Origin: Aquincola tertiaricarbonis
GTDB taxonomy: Bacteria; Pseudomonadota; Gammaproteobacteria; Burkholderiales; Burkholderiaceae_C
Assembly: GCF_000969605.1 (NCBI RefSeq)
Contig: NZ_JZUE01000004.1
Coordinates: 124,001 to 188,000, forward strand
DNA: 64,000 bases
Direction: 5' to 3'
This document shows, piece after piece, positions 45,382 through 53,762 of this stretch. The notes beneath the pieces were generated by a model that ran no database searches, was not told the origin of the DNA, and was given only the letters and a program-made list of their open reading frames with translations. The translations under genes and the position numbers were made by a program. Position 1 is the stretch's first letter. Each line of letters starts with the position of its first letter.

Positions 45382-45891
45382 TCAACGGCCGTCGCCGTCC
45401 GAGTCACCCGGCACTGCGCGTTCCACGCGGTTGCTCAGGCGGTGCCAGGCGTCGCGCGAGGCATGCTTGGCGTGTTCCCATTCGAGCGACGAATTGCCGC
45501 GCGAGGTGCCCCAGTCGCGGCTGAGGTCGGACTCGATGTCGTCGTAGTTGCGGTCCGGATAACGCGAGTACGCATCCACGCCATGCCGGTAGGCCGGGCC
45601 GTAGTCGTCATAGGTGGAGCCTGGGGTGACGTAGGGGCGGCTGGCGTAGTTGTCGCGCCAGTAGGTTTCCTCGGCCGCCGGATCCACCGCCTTGCCGATG
45701 CCCTTGCCGGCCAGTGCGCCGGCCACGGCACCCACGGCCGCGCCCACCACCGCGCCCACCGGGCCGGTCATGCCACCCACCGCGGCGCCTGCGGCTGCGC
45801 CGCCGGCCACGCCACCTGCCACGCCACCCACCACGGCACCGGTGCCGGTTGCCACGGGATGCTTGGTCTTGTCGTCGATGTGATCGGTCAT
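45382..45891 (-). CDS. Glycine-zipper protein, hypothetical
   Basis: 169 residues. There is no cleavable signal peptide. Residues about 13-70 form a long Gly/Ala/Val zipper (GAVVGGVAGGVAGGAAAGAAVGG and repeats) able to insert in or associate with membranes. The rest is polar and Tyr/Asp/Arg-rich (YWRDNYASRPYVTPGSTYDDYGPAYRHGVDAY), as in widespread stress-associated glycine-zipper proteins. AAGGAG lies seven bases before the ATG at 45891. It diverges from the secreted repeat protein at 46217. Confidence 0.85.
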   Translation of the reverse strand: MTDHIDDKTKHPVATGTGAVVGGVAGGVAGGAAAGAAVGGMTGPVGAVVGAAVGAVAGALAGKGIGKAVDPAAEETYWRDNYASRPYVTPGSTYDDYGPAYRHGVDAYSRYPDRNYDDIESDLSRDWGTSRGNSSLEWEHAKHASRDAWHRLSNRVERAVPGDSDGDGR

Positions 45892-46216
45892 GAGAGGTCT
45901 CCTTGGTTTCGGTACAGCAAAGTTAAGGCGTTGCCGCGACGCGGGCCAGGGACACATGGCGCATCGGCGCGCGGGGCGGCGCCCTGCCCGCGTGTCGGCC
46001 GATGCCCACAGGCTCAGCAGCCCCCCAACCTAAGCAGCCGTCTCGACCCGGCAGTACTTCAACGCCACGTGGGTATGTCCTACATCCATCGGCGCAAGCG
46101 GCCGACGCGGGGCGATGAGCCACCCCCCTAGAGTGCACTCCAGGCCCTGAAGGCCGGCAGCCACGGCTGACGACCCACGCAGGCCGCACTTTCCAAACCC
46201 TCTTGCAGGAGACAGC
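45892..46216. other. Divergent intergenic region (325 bases)
   Basis: No gene is supported here: the antisense ORFs that cross it lack ribosome sites and recognisable domains. It must hold the promoters of the divergent glycine-zipper and secreted-repeat genes. The only structure I can point to is the perfect 10-base palindrome GAGTGCACTC at 46131-46140. Confidence 0.6.
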
Positions 46217-46690
46217 ATGAACAAGCAATCGATCACCTCCCTCATCGCCGCCGCAGCTCTGGCCGGTACCTTCGGCCTGGCCCAGGCGCAAGGCTCTGCC
46301 ACCGCGGTGCCGGGCACCACCAACAACCAGCTGAGCAGCGGTGCCAACCATGACGCCTCCGGCGCCCATGGCAGCACGCAGTCGATGGACGGCAAGAAGG
46401 ACAAGATGAAGTCCGCCGGCAAGTCGGGCACCACGATGAACAGCAACACCAACCCGCGCGGCACCGGCACCGTGGAGAACAACGGCACCCAGGCCACCCC
46501 GGGCGGCACGGGCGCTGCCGGCAGCATGTCGTCGGGCGGCACCTCGGGCTCGTCGAGCTCGTCGTCGGGCACCACCGGCCGCAGCGATGCCGGCACGATG
46601 AACAGCAACACCAACCCGCGCGGCACCGGCACGGTGGAGAACAACAGCAACCAGGCCACCACCGGCGGCACGGGCGCGGTCAAGAAGTAA
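46217..46690 (+). CDS. Secreted low-complexity repeat protein, hypothetical
   Basis: 157 residues. The signal peptide is residues 1-25 (SITSLIAAAALAGTFGLAQAQ). The mature protein is almost entirely Gly, Ser, Thr, Asn and Ala and probably disordered. A 17-residue unit, TMNSNTNPRGTGTVENN, occurs twice (about 73-89 and 127-143), separated by a serine-rich linker. AGGAG precedes the ATG. It resembles small stress-induced exported proteins but matches no domain I know. Confidence 0.82.
   Translation: MNKQSITSLIAAAALAGTFGLAQAQGSATAVPGTTNNQLSSGANHDASGAHGSTQSMDGKKDKMKSAGKSGTTMNSNTNPRGTGTVENNGTQATPGGTGAAGSMSSGGTSGSSSSSSGTTGRSDAGTMNSNTNPRGTGTVENNSNQATTGGTGAVKK
46433..46483 (+). repeat. 51-base coding direct repeat, copy 1
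   Basis: Encodes TMNSNTNPRGTGTVENN. It differs from the copy at 46595-46645 by a single silent base (ACC versus ACG). Confidence 0.9.
46595..46645 (+). repeat. 51-base coding direct repeat, copy 2
   Basis: Second, nearly identical copy of the unit at 46433-46483, 162 bases (54 codons) downstream and in the same frame. Confidence 0.9.
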
Positions 46691-46827
46691 GTTCGGCCGC
46701 CACGCCGGGCCGGCCCGCAGGGGCTGCGCCGGGCGGGCTTGTCACACCGATGCCGGCCTCGCGCCGGCGTCGCCACATGGGCCGGCGCAGCGTGACGCAT
46801 ACTCGCCCATCACGTCGTAGGACCTCC

Positions 46828-47049
46828 ATGGCTGCTACCCAAACCTTCCGCGTCGCCGACTATGAGCTGGTGTGCAGCGCCCAGGCGCGCGACAACGGCC
46901 TTTTCGAGCCGGCGCTGGTGATCTCCAAGCTGGTGTGGCCCAGCCGCCCGCGCACCATCGCCGTCCGGCGCGACCCGCTGCCCAGCGAGGACGTGGCCAT
47001 CCAGTCCGCCTACGCCCAGGGCGTGGAGTGGATCCAGAACTTCGGCTAG
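46828..47049 (+). CDS. Small hypothetical protein
   Basis: 73 residues (MAATQTFRVADYELVCSAQ, then DNGLFEPALVISKLVWPSRPRTIAVRRD and AYAQGVEWIQNFG). Predicted as a small soluble alpha/beta protein with no signal peptide. The ATG at 46828 follows AGGA; an upstream in-frame ATG at 46750 adds only basic low-quality residues. It ends directly against the convergent gene at 47050. I recognise no family. Confidence 0.7.
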   Translation: MAATQTFRVADYELVCSAQARDNGLFEPALVISKLVWPSRPRTIAVRRDPLPSEDVAIQSAYAQGVEWIQNFG

Positions 47050-47646
47050 CTAACCGGGCAGGCGCGGCATGAAGCTGCGCAGCCACCGCACCAGCGACAG
47101 CATGCGCCCGGCCAGCCGGCGGTGACGGTCATTGACCAGCCGCAGGTCCAGTGCCGCCACCAGGCCCTCGGCATCCTGCAGATGGGCCGGCGCAATGTCG
47201 TCGAACACCTCGGTGATGGTGCCGATGGCTTCGCGCAGCGAGGTGAAGGCCTGTTCCAGGGAATCGGCCTGCAGGCGCAGATGGCGCACCACGGCCTGGT
47301 CGTCGTCCAGCGGCACGAACACCAGCAGGCAGGGCACGTCCCGCGGCTGCAGGCCGAAGGCCTCCAGCAACGCATCGCTGGGTTCCTGCTCCGGCCGGTC
47401 GGGGCTTTCCTGCAGGCGCCGCGGCTGCACCGGCCCACCCGCCACCGGGCCGGCATGGCTGCCCACGCGGGCATAGAACACCGTCCAGCGAAAGCCGGAG
47501 ACGGCATCCAGCGCTGCCACGTAGTCGGGATCGTCCAGCAGCTTGCGCAGGTGCACGTCCGCGCGTGAATAGAGGATGAGCCCGAAGGCGGCCACCTGCG
47601 ACGCATCGCTGCGTGCGGCGCCGATGCGCTGCCACAGGCCGCTCAT
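47050..47646 (-). CDS. Hypothetical cytoplasmic protein
   Basis: 198 residues, no signal peptide. The first half (AAFGLILYSRADVHLRKLLDDPDYVAALDAVSGFRWTVFYAR) looks like a compact alpha/beta domain. The second half (VPCLLVFVPLDDDQAVVRHLRLQADSLEQAFTSLREAIGTI) has a strand-helix pattern and ends in a basic helix. I recognise no family. Its ATG overlaps the stop of the upstream lipoprotein hydrolase by four bases, so the two are translationally coupled. Confidence 0.75.
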   Translation of the reverse strand: MSGLWQRIGAARSDASQVAAFGLILYSRADVHLRKLLDDPDYVAALDAVSGFRWTVFYARVGSHAGPVAGGPVQPRRLQESPDRPEQEPSDALLEAFGLQPRDVPCLLVFVPLDDDQAVVRHLRLQADSLEQAFTSLREAIGTITEVFDDIAPAHLQDAEGLVAALDLRLVNDRHRRLAGRMLSLVRWLRSFMPRLPG

Positions 47647-48590
47647 GGCTGCACCTGCGCGCGGGCCGGCCCACCGGCCGCAGCCGTCGCCTGCATGGCG
47701 GATGCGTGCGGGGCGGTGGCCGGTGCCTGCACGAAGCTGGCCACGTCGTCCAGCACAGGTGCCAGCCAGCGCAGCGGCCGAGCCAGCGCGCCGGCCAAGG
47801 TCACGTGGTTCACGCCGTCGTACAGCCGCAGCATGACCGGCACACCCGCGGCCTGCAGCCGCGTGGCGAGGGCCACGGTGTTGCGCTGGGGATCGACCAG
47901 CGCGTCGCTGCGCGCCGCACCCAGGAAGCTGCGCGGCGTGGCCGGGCCGGCCCACTCCACCGGCTGTGCGCCGGGCGGCACCGCGGGATGGAAGAACACC
48001 GGCTGCACGTCGGGATTGCCGCTGGGCAGGAAGTCATAGGGCCCGGCCAGGCCGATGAAGCCGGCCAGCTCCGCGGGCGCATGGCCGGTGGCCGCCAGCC
48101 AGCGGGCATCCATCGCCAGCATGGCGGCGTTGTAGGCCCCAGCGCTGTGGCCCATCACATGCACCCGGCGTGGATCGGCGCCCAGCGCACGCGACCGCTC
48201 CAGCGCCCAGGCAAGCGCGGCCGCGCAGTCCTGCAGGAACCCCGGATAGCGCACCTGCGGATACAGCCGGTAGTCGGCCACCAGCGCCACGATGCCGCGC
48301 GAGGCGAGGGCCTGGCCGACGAAGGCATAGTCGGCACGCGCGCCGCTGTTCCAGGAGCCGCCGTAGAAGAACACCACCATCGGCCAGCCGTCGCTGGGCG
48401 CCGGCCCGGCCGGGCGGTACACGTCCAGCTGCTGCCGCGGCCCCGGGCCATAGGCCACGCCGGCGGTCACCGTGTGGTCGCCCGCGCGGGCCAGCACATT
48501 GAGCGCCGTGACCGGCGAGCAGCCGGCCAGGCAGGCCGCCAGGCCCAGCGCCAGCAACGGCGCCATCCACGCACGAGAGATCGAAGTCAT
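47643..48590 (-). CDS. Alpha/beta hydrolase lipoprotein (esterase-like)
   Basis: 315 residues. Signal and lipobox LAGC give Cys24 as the lipidation site. A carboxylesterase/BD-FAE-type alpha/beta hydrolase follows: oxyanion region VVFFYGGSW, nucleophile Ser149 in GHSAG, ADYRLYPQVRYP, and a C-terminal histidine in DGVNHVTLAG. It probably hydrolyses esters in the envelope; the substrate is unknown. A second ATG eight codons in is an alternative start, since no strong Shine-Dalgarno is visible. It is coupled to the downstream hypothetical gene. Confidence 0.87.
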   Translation of the reverse strand: MTSISRAWMAPLLALGLAACLAGCSPVTALNVLARAGDHTVTAGVAYGPGPRQQLDVYRPAGPAPSDGWPMVVFFYGGSWNSGARADYAFVGQALASRGIVALVADYRLYPQVRYPGFLQDCAAALAWALERSRALGADPRRVHVMGHSAGAYNAAMLAMDARWLAATGHAPAELAGFIGLAGPYDFLPSGNPDVQPVFFHPAVPPGAQPVEWAGPATPRSFLGAARSDALVDPQRNTVALATRLQAAGVPVMLRLYDGVNHVTLAGALARPLRWLAPVLDDVASFVQAPATAPHASAMQATAAAGGPARAQVQP

Positions 48591-48669
48591 CGCGCCAGCA
48601 TACGCAGGCGTCGATGGCCCGGATGCGGCCGGGGGCCGGGTCAGCCTGTCGGAGAACCGCTCGAACCGC

Positions 48670-49659
48670 TCAGAACCTCATCGTCCCGAAAGTGAACTCC
48701 CGCGTGAACGGCACCCCGTCGACGCTGCCCTGCAGTTGCGCGCGGTAGCTGGCGCCTGGTTCCAGCGGCTCGCGCGGGATGGCGAAGGCCTGGTGGGCGC
48801 CCAGCAGGCGTTGGGGATCGTCGCTGGCGTGGTAGAGCTGCACGGCCACCGGGCGGCCGCTGGCCACGTGGGTGAGCTGCGCCACGGCCAGGCGCAGCTG
48901 GGTGCCGGCGGGCGCGCGCAGGTACAGCGGGTGGCCCGTGCCCGGGCCGGCCGCGAAGCCCAGTGCGGTGAAGGGATCGGGGCTTTCGCCATACATGAAG
49001 GGCTGCAGGCCGCTGCTGCCGGCGCAGGGATAGGTCACCAGGCCCGCGGGCTCGGTGGGGCGGCTGCCGCGGGGGGTGCCGGTTTCCCAGGCCAGGATGG
49101 CCTGGCGGTAGGCCGGCGGCGCGCTGTCGGCCCGGGCCACGGCGATGCCGACGTCGCGGTTGCCGTCCAGCATGCCGGCCAGGTGGTAGACCGTGGCCAG
49201 CATCGCGCGCACCAGCGCATCGCCGGGCGCCGCGGTGCCCGCCAGCGGCACGAAGCTCAGGTACTCACCGGTGGCCGCATAGTCGTAGCCGGCCTGCAGC
49301 ACCCGCTCGGCCGGCGTGGCCGCCACGAAGCCGGTACGCGACGGCTCCTGCTGGTGGCTGGCGGGCCGGCCCTCGGCAAAACCTTGTTTCAGGTAGGCGG
49401 CATGCCAGCCGGCGGCGGTGTCCAGCGCCGCATGCCGGCGCACGCTGCCGAAGCCGCAACGCTCGCGTTCGGTGTTCAGCGTGGCCAAGGCGAGGGCGGC
49501 CGCATCGGTGGGGCCGGCCGCGTCGCCGGTGGCCGAAGCGGCCGCCGGCAAGGCGGGCGCGGCTTCGGCCTCGCCGCCGCCGGAGCCGCCACCGCCGCCG
49601 CAGGCCACCAGCACCAGCGCGGCCAACGCGGAAGGAACCAGGCGCATGTACTTCTTCAT
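48670..49659 (-). CDS. CAP/SCP domain lipoprotein
   Basis: 329 residues. The hydrophobic N-terminus ends in lipobox LVAC (Cys20), followed by a Gly-rich spacer (GGGGGSGGGEAEA). A CAP-like domain (about 55-200) begins ALATLNTERERCGFGSVRRHAALDTAAGWHAAYL and includes AGYDYAATGEYLSF. A beta-sandwich-like C-terminal region ends in a TFGTMRF strand. Bacterial CAP proteins are secreted or surface proteins of mostly unknown activity. It diverges from the MFS exporter gene. Confidence 0.85.
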   Translation of the reverse strand: MKKYMRLVPSALAALVLVACGGGGGSGGGEAEAAPALPAAASATGDAAGPTDAAALALATLNTERERCGFGSVRRHAALDTAAGWHAAYLKQGFAEGRPASHQQEPSRTGFVAATPAERVLQAGYDYAATGEYLSFVPLAGTAAPGDALVRAMLATVYHLAGMLDGNRDVGIAVARADSAPPAYRQAILAWETGTPRGSRPTEPAGLVTYPCAGSSGLQPFMYGESPDPFTALGFAAGPGTGHPLYLRAPAGTQLRLAVAQLTHVASGRPVAVQLYHASDDPQRLLGAHQAFAIPREPLEPGASYRAQLQGSVDGVPFTREFTFGTMRF

Positions 49660-49774
49660 GGGCCCGATATCGGCCGCCCGGCGCGGCCGCTGAAACCGGA
49701 ACTGGCCGGTGGGCACACCGCAGTTCCCACATCGGCGGCCGGCCGGCATGGGGCTACAGTGGGCCCGCCACACG

Positions 49775-51430
49775 ATGACTTCAGACGCCCTGCCGCCCCC
49801 CTCGCCCCCGCCGCCCGAGCCTCCTGCGGCGCCCGCCATGCCGCCGCGTGCGGGCACGCTGGCCCCGCTGGCCCGCCCGGTGTTCCGCATGCTCTGGCTG
49901 GCCTCGGTCACGGCCAATGTGTGCATGTGGATGAACGACGTGGCTGCCGCCTGGATGATGACCGAGCTGGCGCCCAACCCGGTGTGGGTGGCCCTGGTGC
50001 AGACGGCGGCCACGCTGCCGGTGTTCCTGCTGGGCCTGCCCAGCGGCGCCATGGCCGACATCGTGGACCGCCGGCACTGGTTCATGTTCACGCAGCTGTG
50101 GGTGGCCGCCACCGCGGTGCTGCTGAGCGTGCTGGCCTTCAGCGGGGCGCTGAACGCGCCGCTGCTGCTGCTGCTGGTGTTCGCCAACGGCGTCGGCCTG
50201 GCGATGCGCTGGCCGGTGTTCGCGGCCATAGTGCCGGAACTGGTGCCGCGGCATGAGCTCACCTCGGCGATGGCGCTGAATGCCATCGCGATGAATGCCT
50301 CGCGCATTGCCGGGCCCATCCTGGCCGGGGCCATCCTCACCGGGCTGGGGCCGGCCTGGGTCTTCGGGCTGAACGCGCTGCTGTCGCTGGGCGCGGCCGG
50401 CATCATCTGGCGCTGGCGCAACACGCCGCGGGCCAGCGCGCTGCCGGGGGAACGCTTCGTCGGCGCGATGCGGGTGGGCGTGCAGTACGTGCGGCAGTCG
50501 CCGGGCATGCGGGTGATCCTGCTGCGCATCTTCGTGTTCTTCCTGCACAGCACCGCGCTGCTGGCACTGATGCCGCTGGTGGCACAGCAGCTCTCGCACG
50601 GCGGGGCCGCCATCTTCACGCTGCTGCTGTCGTGCATGGGCGCCGGCGCGGTGGCCACGGCGCTGATGCTGCCGCGCATCCGCGAGCGCTTCACCCGGGA
50701 CGACCTGGTGCTGTACGGCACGCTGATGCATGCGGCCGGCACGCTGGTGGTGGCGCTGTCGCCCAGCCTGTGGCTCAGCGCGCCGGCCATGGCGCTGGCC
50801 GGCGCGGGCTGGATCTCGGTGGCCAACTCGCTGACCCTGTCGGCCCAGCTGGCCCTGCCCGACTGGGTGCGCGCCCGCGGCATGGCCATCTACCAGACCG
50901 CGCTGATGGCCGGCAGCGCCGGCGGCGCGGCGCTGTGGGGCCAGGTGGCCAGCCTGAGCAGCCTGCAGGCCAGCCTGCTGGCATCGGCCGCCAGCGGCCT
51001 GGTGATGCTGGTGCTGATGCGCCGCCAGCAGGTGGAGCGCCTGGGCGGCGACCACGACCTCACGCCGCAGCGCGACGTGCTGCCCAGCCCCACCACCGTG
51101 CTGGACATCGACCCCCATGCCGGCCCGGTGATGGTGACGGTGGACTACGACATCGACCCCGCCGATGCCGAAGCCTTCGCCGACCTGATGCGCGAGAGCC
51201 GGCGCAGCCGGCTGCAGCAGGGCGCGCTCTCCTGGGGCCTGCTGCGCGACCATGCCAACCCGCGCCACTGGATGGAGTACTACGTGGACGAGAGCTGGGT
51301 GGAGCACCTGCGCCGCTTCGACCGCATCACCGCCGTGGAGGTGGCGCTGCGCGACCGCCGCCTGGCCTTCCACCGGGGCGAGGGGCCGCCCAAGGTGTCG
51401 CGCTTCATCGGCCAGTCGATCGAGCGCTGA
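49775..51430 (+). CDS. MFS transporter (MFS_3/EntS type) with C-terminal ABM-like domain
   Basis: 551 residues. A Pro-rich cytoplasmic start leads into MFS helices (LARPVFRMLWLASVTANVCMWMND, then GLPSGAMADIVDRRHW as the A-motif loop) up to about residue 425. The C-terminal ~110 residues (VMVTVDYDIDPADAEAFADLM, LRDHANPRHWMEYYVDESWVEHLRR) resemble an antibiotic-biosynthesis-monooxygenase fold. This fusion is the known MFS_3 layout. Relatives export enterobactin or other small molecules; no siderophore genes are nearby, so the substrate is open. The start at 49775 precedes the first helix without a clear Shine-Dalgarno. Confidence 0.9.
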   Translation: MTSDALPPPSPPPPEPPAAPAMPPRAGTLAPLARPVFRMLWLASVTANVCMWMNDVAAAWMMTELAPNPVWVALVQTAATLPVFLLGLPSGAMADIVDRRHWFMFTQLWVAATAVLLSVLAFSGALNAPLLLLLVFANGVGLAMRWPVFAAIVPELVPRHELTSAMALNAIAMNASRIAGPILAGAILTGLGPAWVFGLNALLSLGAAGIIWRWRNTPRASALPGERFVGAMRVGVQYVRQSPGMRVILLRIFVFFLHSTALLALMPLVAQQLSHGGAAIFTLLLSCMGAGAVATALMLPRIRERFTRDDLVLYGTLMHAAGTLVVALSPSLWLSAPAMALAGAGWISVANSLTLSAQLALPDWVRARGMAIYQTALMAGSAGGAALWGQVASLSSLQASLLASAASGLVMLVLMRRQQVERLGGDHDLTPQRDVLPSPTTVLDIDPHAGPVMVTVDYDIDPADAEAFADLMRESRRSRLQQGALSWGLLRDHANPRHWMEYYVDESWVEHLRRFDRITAVEVALRDRRLAFHRGEGPPKVSRFIGQSIER

Positions 51431-51455
51431 ATCACCCTTTCGGGTTGCTCCGCCC

Positions 51456-51483
51456 TCAAGTATCGGCAGCAGCCACCCGATAG
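51456..51483 (+). promoter_or_regulatory. Sigma-28 (FliA) promoter candidate
   Basis: TCAAGTAT, a 12-base spacer (one more than ideal), then CCCGATAG, ending 57 bases before the Cache-protein ATG. It resembles FliA promoters of betaproteobacterial chemotaxis genes. Confidence 0.55.
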
Positions 51484-51540
51484 CAGGGGCTCCTGCGGCT
51501 TCGGCCGCTTTCTTCAGCCCCTTGTGGAAGTACCGTCGAC

Positions 51541-52005
51541 ATGCAGAACACCTCTCGTATTGCCGCCGCCATGCTGATGGCCGCCTGCCTTGCCCTGCCC
51601 GCCACCGCCGCCGAGGACCGCGGCACCAAGGATGAGGCCAAGGCGATGGCCGACGCTGCTTTCGAGCACATCAAGAAGGTGGGCGCGCAGAAGGCCTACG
51701 CCGACTTCACCACCGACAAGGCCGCGTGGACGAAGAAGGACCTGTACGTCATGGTCTACGACAGCAAGGCCGTGGTGCTGGCCCATGGCGGCAACGAGAA
51801 GCTGCTGGGCAAGGACATGTCCGCGGTGAAGGACGGCAACGGCAAGCCCGTGGTCACCGGCCTGATCGACATGGCCGCCAAGGGCGGCGGCTGGTACGAC
51901 TACGACTGGCCGGACCCCATCTCCAAGAAGATGATGGGCAAGTCCACCTACGCCCGCAAGCAACCCAATGGCGAAGGATTCGTCGGCGTCGGCATCTACC
52001 GCTGA
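51541..52005 (+). CDS. Stand-alone periplasmic Cache domain protein
   Basis: 154 residues. The signal peptide ends PATAAE near residue 24. The rest is one single-Cache-type sensor fold: KDEAKAMADAAFEHIKKVGAQKAYADFTT, then DLYVMVYDSKAVVLAHGGNEKLLGKD, GWYDYDWPDPISKKM and a final FVGVGIYR strand. There is no transmembrane or output domain, so it is a free periplasmic ligand-binding module. The next gene, 36 bases on, is a chemoreceptor with a four-helix-type sensor, which suggests they work together (inference). Confidence 0.9.
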   Translation: MQNTSRIAAAMLMAACLALPATAAEDRGTKDEAKAMADAAFEHIKKVGAQKAYADFTTDKAAWTKKDLYVMVYDSKAVVLAHGGNEKLLGKDMSAVKDGNGKPVVTGLIDMAAKGGGWYDYDWPDPISKKMMGKSTYARKQPNGEGFVGVGIYR

Positions 52006-52041
52006 AGACCTGCCCTCCTTCCTCAACCCGGGGTTGACTCC

Positions 52042-53601
52042 ATGACGCAGTTCTTTCGCAACGCCTCGATCGGCGTGAAGGTGTCGCTGGCACCCGCTTT
52101 CGCCATCCTGTGCCTGGTGGTGGTGGCCGCGGTGGGCTGGCTGGCCAACCGCTCGCTGACCCAGGAGCTGCAGGACATCGGTGGCGAGGGCGTGGCCCGC
52201 ATCGTCAAGGCCGAGGACTTCGCGCAGCAGCTCACCTTCCTGCACCAGCAGATCTACCAGAGCCTGACCTGGGAGGCCATCGGCCAGCGGGCCGAGCTGA
52301 TCAAGCAGCTGGACGATGCCATCGTGGTGCAGCTGAAGGACTTCGAGACGGCGGTGCAGGCCTCGGCGGCGGATGCCGCGCTGTCGGAGGAAGACCGCGC
52401 GCTGCTGGGCCCCATCGCCCAGGGCTACGTGGCCTATGCGAAGAGCGCGCGCGACACGCTGGACATCAAGACCGCCGGCGTGGCCACCGCGGCCAGTTTC
52501 GTGGTGACCCTGGACAACCAGTTCAAGGCCAGCCAGCAGCAGCTCAAGCAGTACATCGCCCGCGAGCAGGAAGCCACCGCGCAGAGCGTGGCCGCCGCCT
52601 CGGCCAGCGCCGCGCGCAACAGCATGGTGATCGTGGCCACCACCCTGGTAGCCATCGTGCTGGCCGCGGGCATGTCCGCCATGTTCGTGCGGGCCATCAG
52701 CCAGCCGCTGGGCCAGGCGGCGCAGCTGGCCGGCCTGCTGGCGCAGGGCGACCTGACGCGCACCGAGCAGGCCGCCTCGACCGATGCCACCGGCCGCGTG
52801 CTGTCGGCACTGGGCGAGGTGTCACGCGGCCTCAGCGGCATCGTGGTGGACATCCGCCGCACGGCCGACGAGATCAGCACCGCCTCGGGCGAGATCGCCA
52901 CCGGCAACAGCGACCTCTCGGGCCGCACCGAGAACACCGCGGCGGCGCTGCAGCAGACGGCGGCTTCCATCGAGCAGCTGGCCGCCACCATCCGCAGCAG
53001 TGCGGACAACGCCCGCGAGGCCAACACCATGGCGCACGACGCCTCCACCGTGGCCCGCGAAGGCGGCCAGATGGTGGCCGACGTGATCACCACCATGGAC
53101 GCCATCAACGCCCAGGCCAAGAAGATCGGCGAGATCATCGGCACCATCGACGGCATCGCGTTCCAGACCAACATCCTCGCGTTGAACGCGGCGGTGGAGG
53201 CGGCACGCGCCGGCGAGCAGGGCCGCGGCTTCAGCGTGGTGGCCAGCGAGGTGCGCACGCTGGCCCAGCGCAGCGCCGAGGCGGCGCGCGAGATCCGCAC
53301 GCTGATCGGCTCGTCGGTCGAGCAGATCGAAGCGGGCGCAGTGAAAGTGCAGGCGGCGGGCCAGACCATGGGCCGCATCGTCGGCGCCATCGAGCGCGTG
53401 GCCGGCACGGTGGACGACATCTCGCGCGCCACGGCCGAACAGGCCAGCGGCATCGCGCAGGTGAACCAGACCGTGGCCGAGATGGACCGCTCCACCCAGC
53501 AGAACGCCGCGATGGTGGAAGAAGCCACCGCGGCCACCGAGTCGCTGCGGCAGCAGGCGCAGAGGCTGGTCGAGCTGCTGACGAGGTTCCGTACCGCCTG
53601 A
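52042..53601 (+). CDS. Methyl-accepting chemotaxis protein with four-helix-bundle-type sensor
   Basis: 519 residues. TM1 is at about 12-33. A helical periplasmic domain (about 35-185) is followed by TM2 at about 190-213, HAMP (about 215-265) and a signalling domain with the intact tip [36 protein letters not shown]. The N-terminus resembles 4HB_MCP or DUF3365-like sensors. It signals to CheA/CheW. It lies 36 bases downstream of the free Cache protein and probably shares its promoter. A strong terminator follows at 53704. Confidence 0.95.
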   Translation: MTQFFRNASIGVKVSLAPAFAILCLVVVAAVGWLANRSLTQELQDIGGEGVARIVKAEDFAQQLTFLHQQIYQSLTWEAIGQRAELIKQLDDAIVVQLKDFETAVQASAADAALSEEDRALLGPIAQGYVAYAKSARDTLDIKTAGVATAASFVVTLDNQFKASQQQLKQYIAREQEATAQSVAAASASAARNSMVIVATTLVAIVLAAGMSAMFVRAISQPLGQAAQLAGLLAQGDLTRTEQAASTDATGRVLSALGEVSRGLSGIVVDIRRTADEISTASGEIATGNSDLSGRTENTAAALQQTAASIEQLAATIRSSADNAREANTMAHDASTVAREGGQMVADVITTMDAINAQAKKIGEIIGTIDGIAFQTNILALNAAVEAARAGEQGRGFSVVASEVRTLAQRSAEAAREIRTLIGSSVEQIEAGAVKVQAAGQTMGRIVGAIERVAGTVDDISRATAEQASGIAQVNQTVAEMDRSTQQNAAMVEEATAATESLRQQAQRLVELLTRFRTA

Positions 53602-53643
53602 TCCGCTTACGTTTCGTCGCGTTGTCCTACAGCGCACGAAGCG

Positions 53644-53662
53644 GCTCACCCACAGGGTGAGC
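53644..53662. repeat. Perfect inverted repeat GCTCACCC-ACA-GGGTGAGC
   Basis: Eight-base arms (53644-53651 and 53655-53662) with a 3-base loop, between the chemoreceptor and katE. No T-run follows; it may be an operator or an RNA hairpin. Confidence 0.5.
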
Positions 53663-53703
53663 GCCGCCTGGCGTCTAGCCTGCGGAATGCCCAGACAGCC
53701 CCC

Positions 53704-53739
53704 CGCCGCCGGTGCGCACGCGCCGGCGGCGCGGTTTTT
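53704..53739 (+). terminator. Rho-independent terminator between chemoreceptor and katE
   Basis: CGCCGCCGG and CCGGCGGCG arms, extended inward by further pairs, followed by GCGG and five T residues (53735-53739). It ends 24 bases before the katE ATG, so it can stop the chemoreceptor transcript. If katE has its own promoter upstream of the hairpin, it would lie in the katE leader. Confidence 0.8.
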
Positions 53740-53762
53740 CACGCATTCCAGAAGGACAGCCC

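Noticed and set aside
46030..46800. 256-codon minus-strand frame containing repeated PPVVAW/VPRGLVLLF segments
   Set aside because: Its repeats are the mirror of the 51-base coding repeats in the plus-strand secreted protein, which has a signal peptide and AGGAG start.
49664..49673. Palindrome CCGATATCGG as a FliA promoter for the CAP or MFS gene
   Set aside because: It is only five bases from the CAP lipoprotein start and has no -35 partner on either strand.
53712..53762. 17-codon upstream extension of katE
   Set aside because: It would start inside the terminator hairpin and encodes basic low-complexity residues. The ATG at 53763 has AAGGAC upstream.
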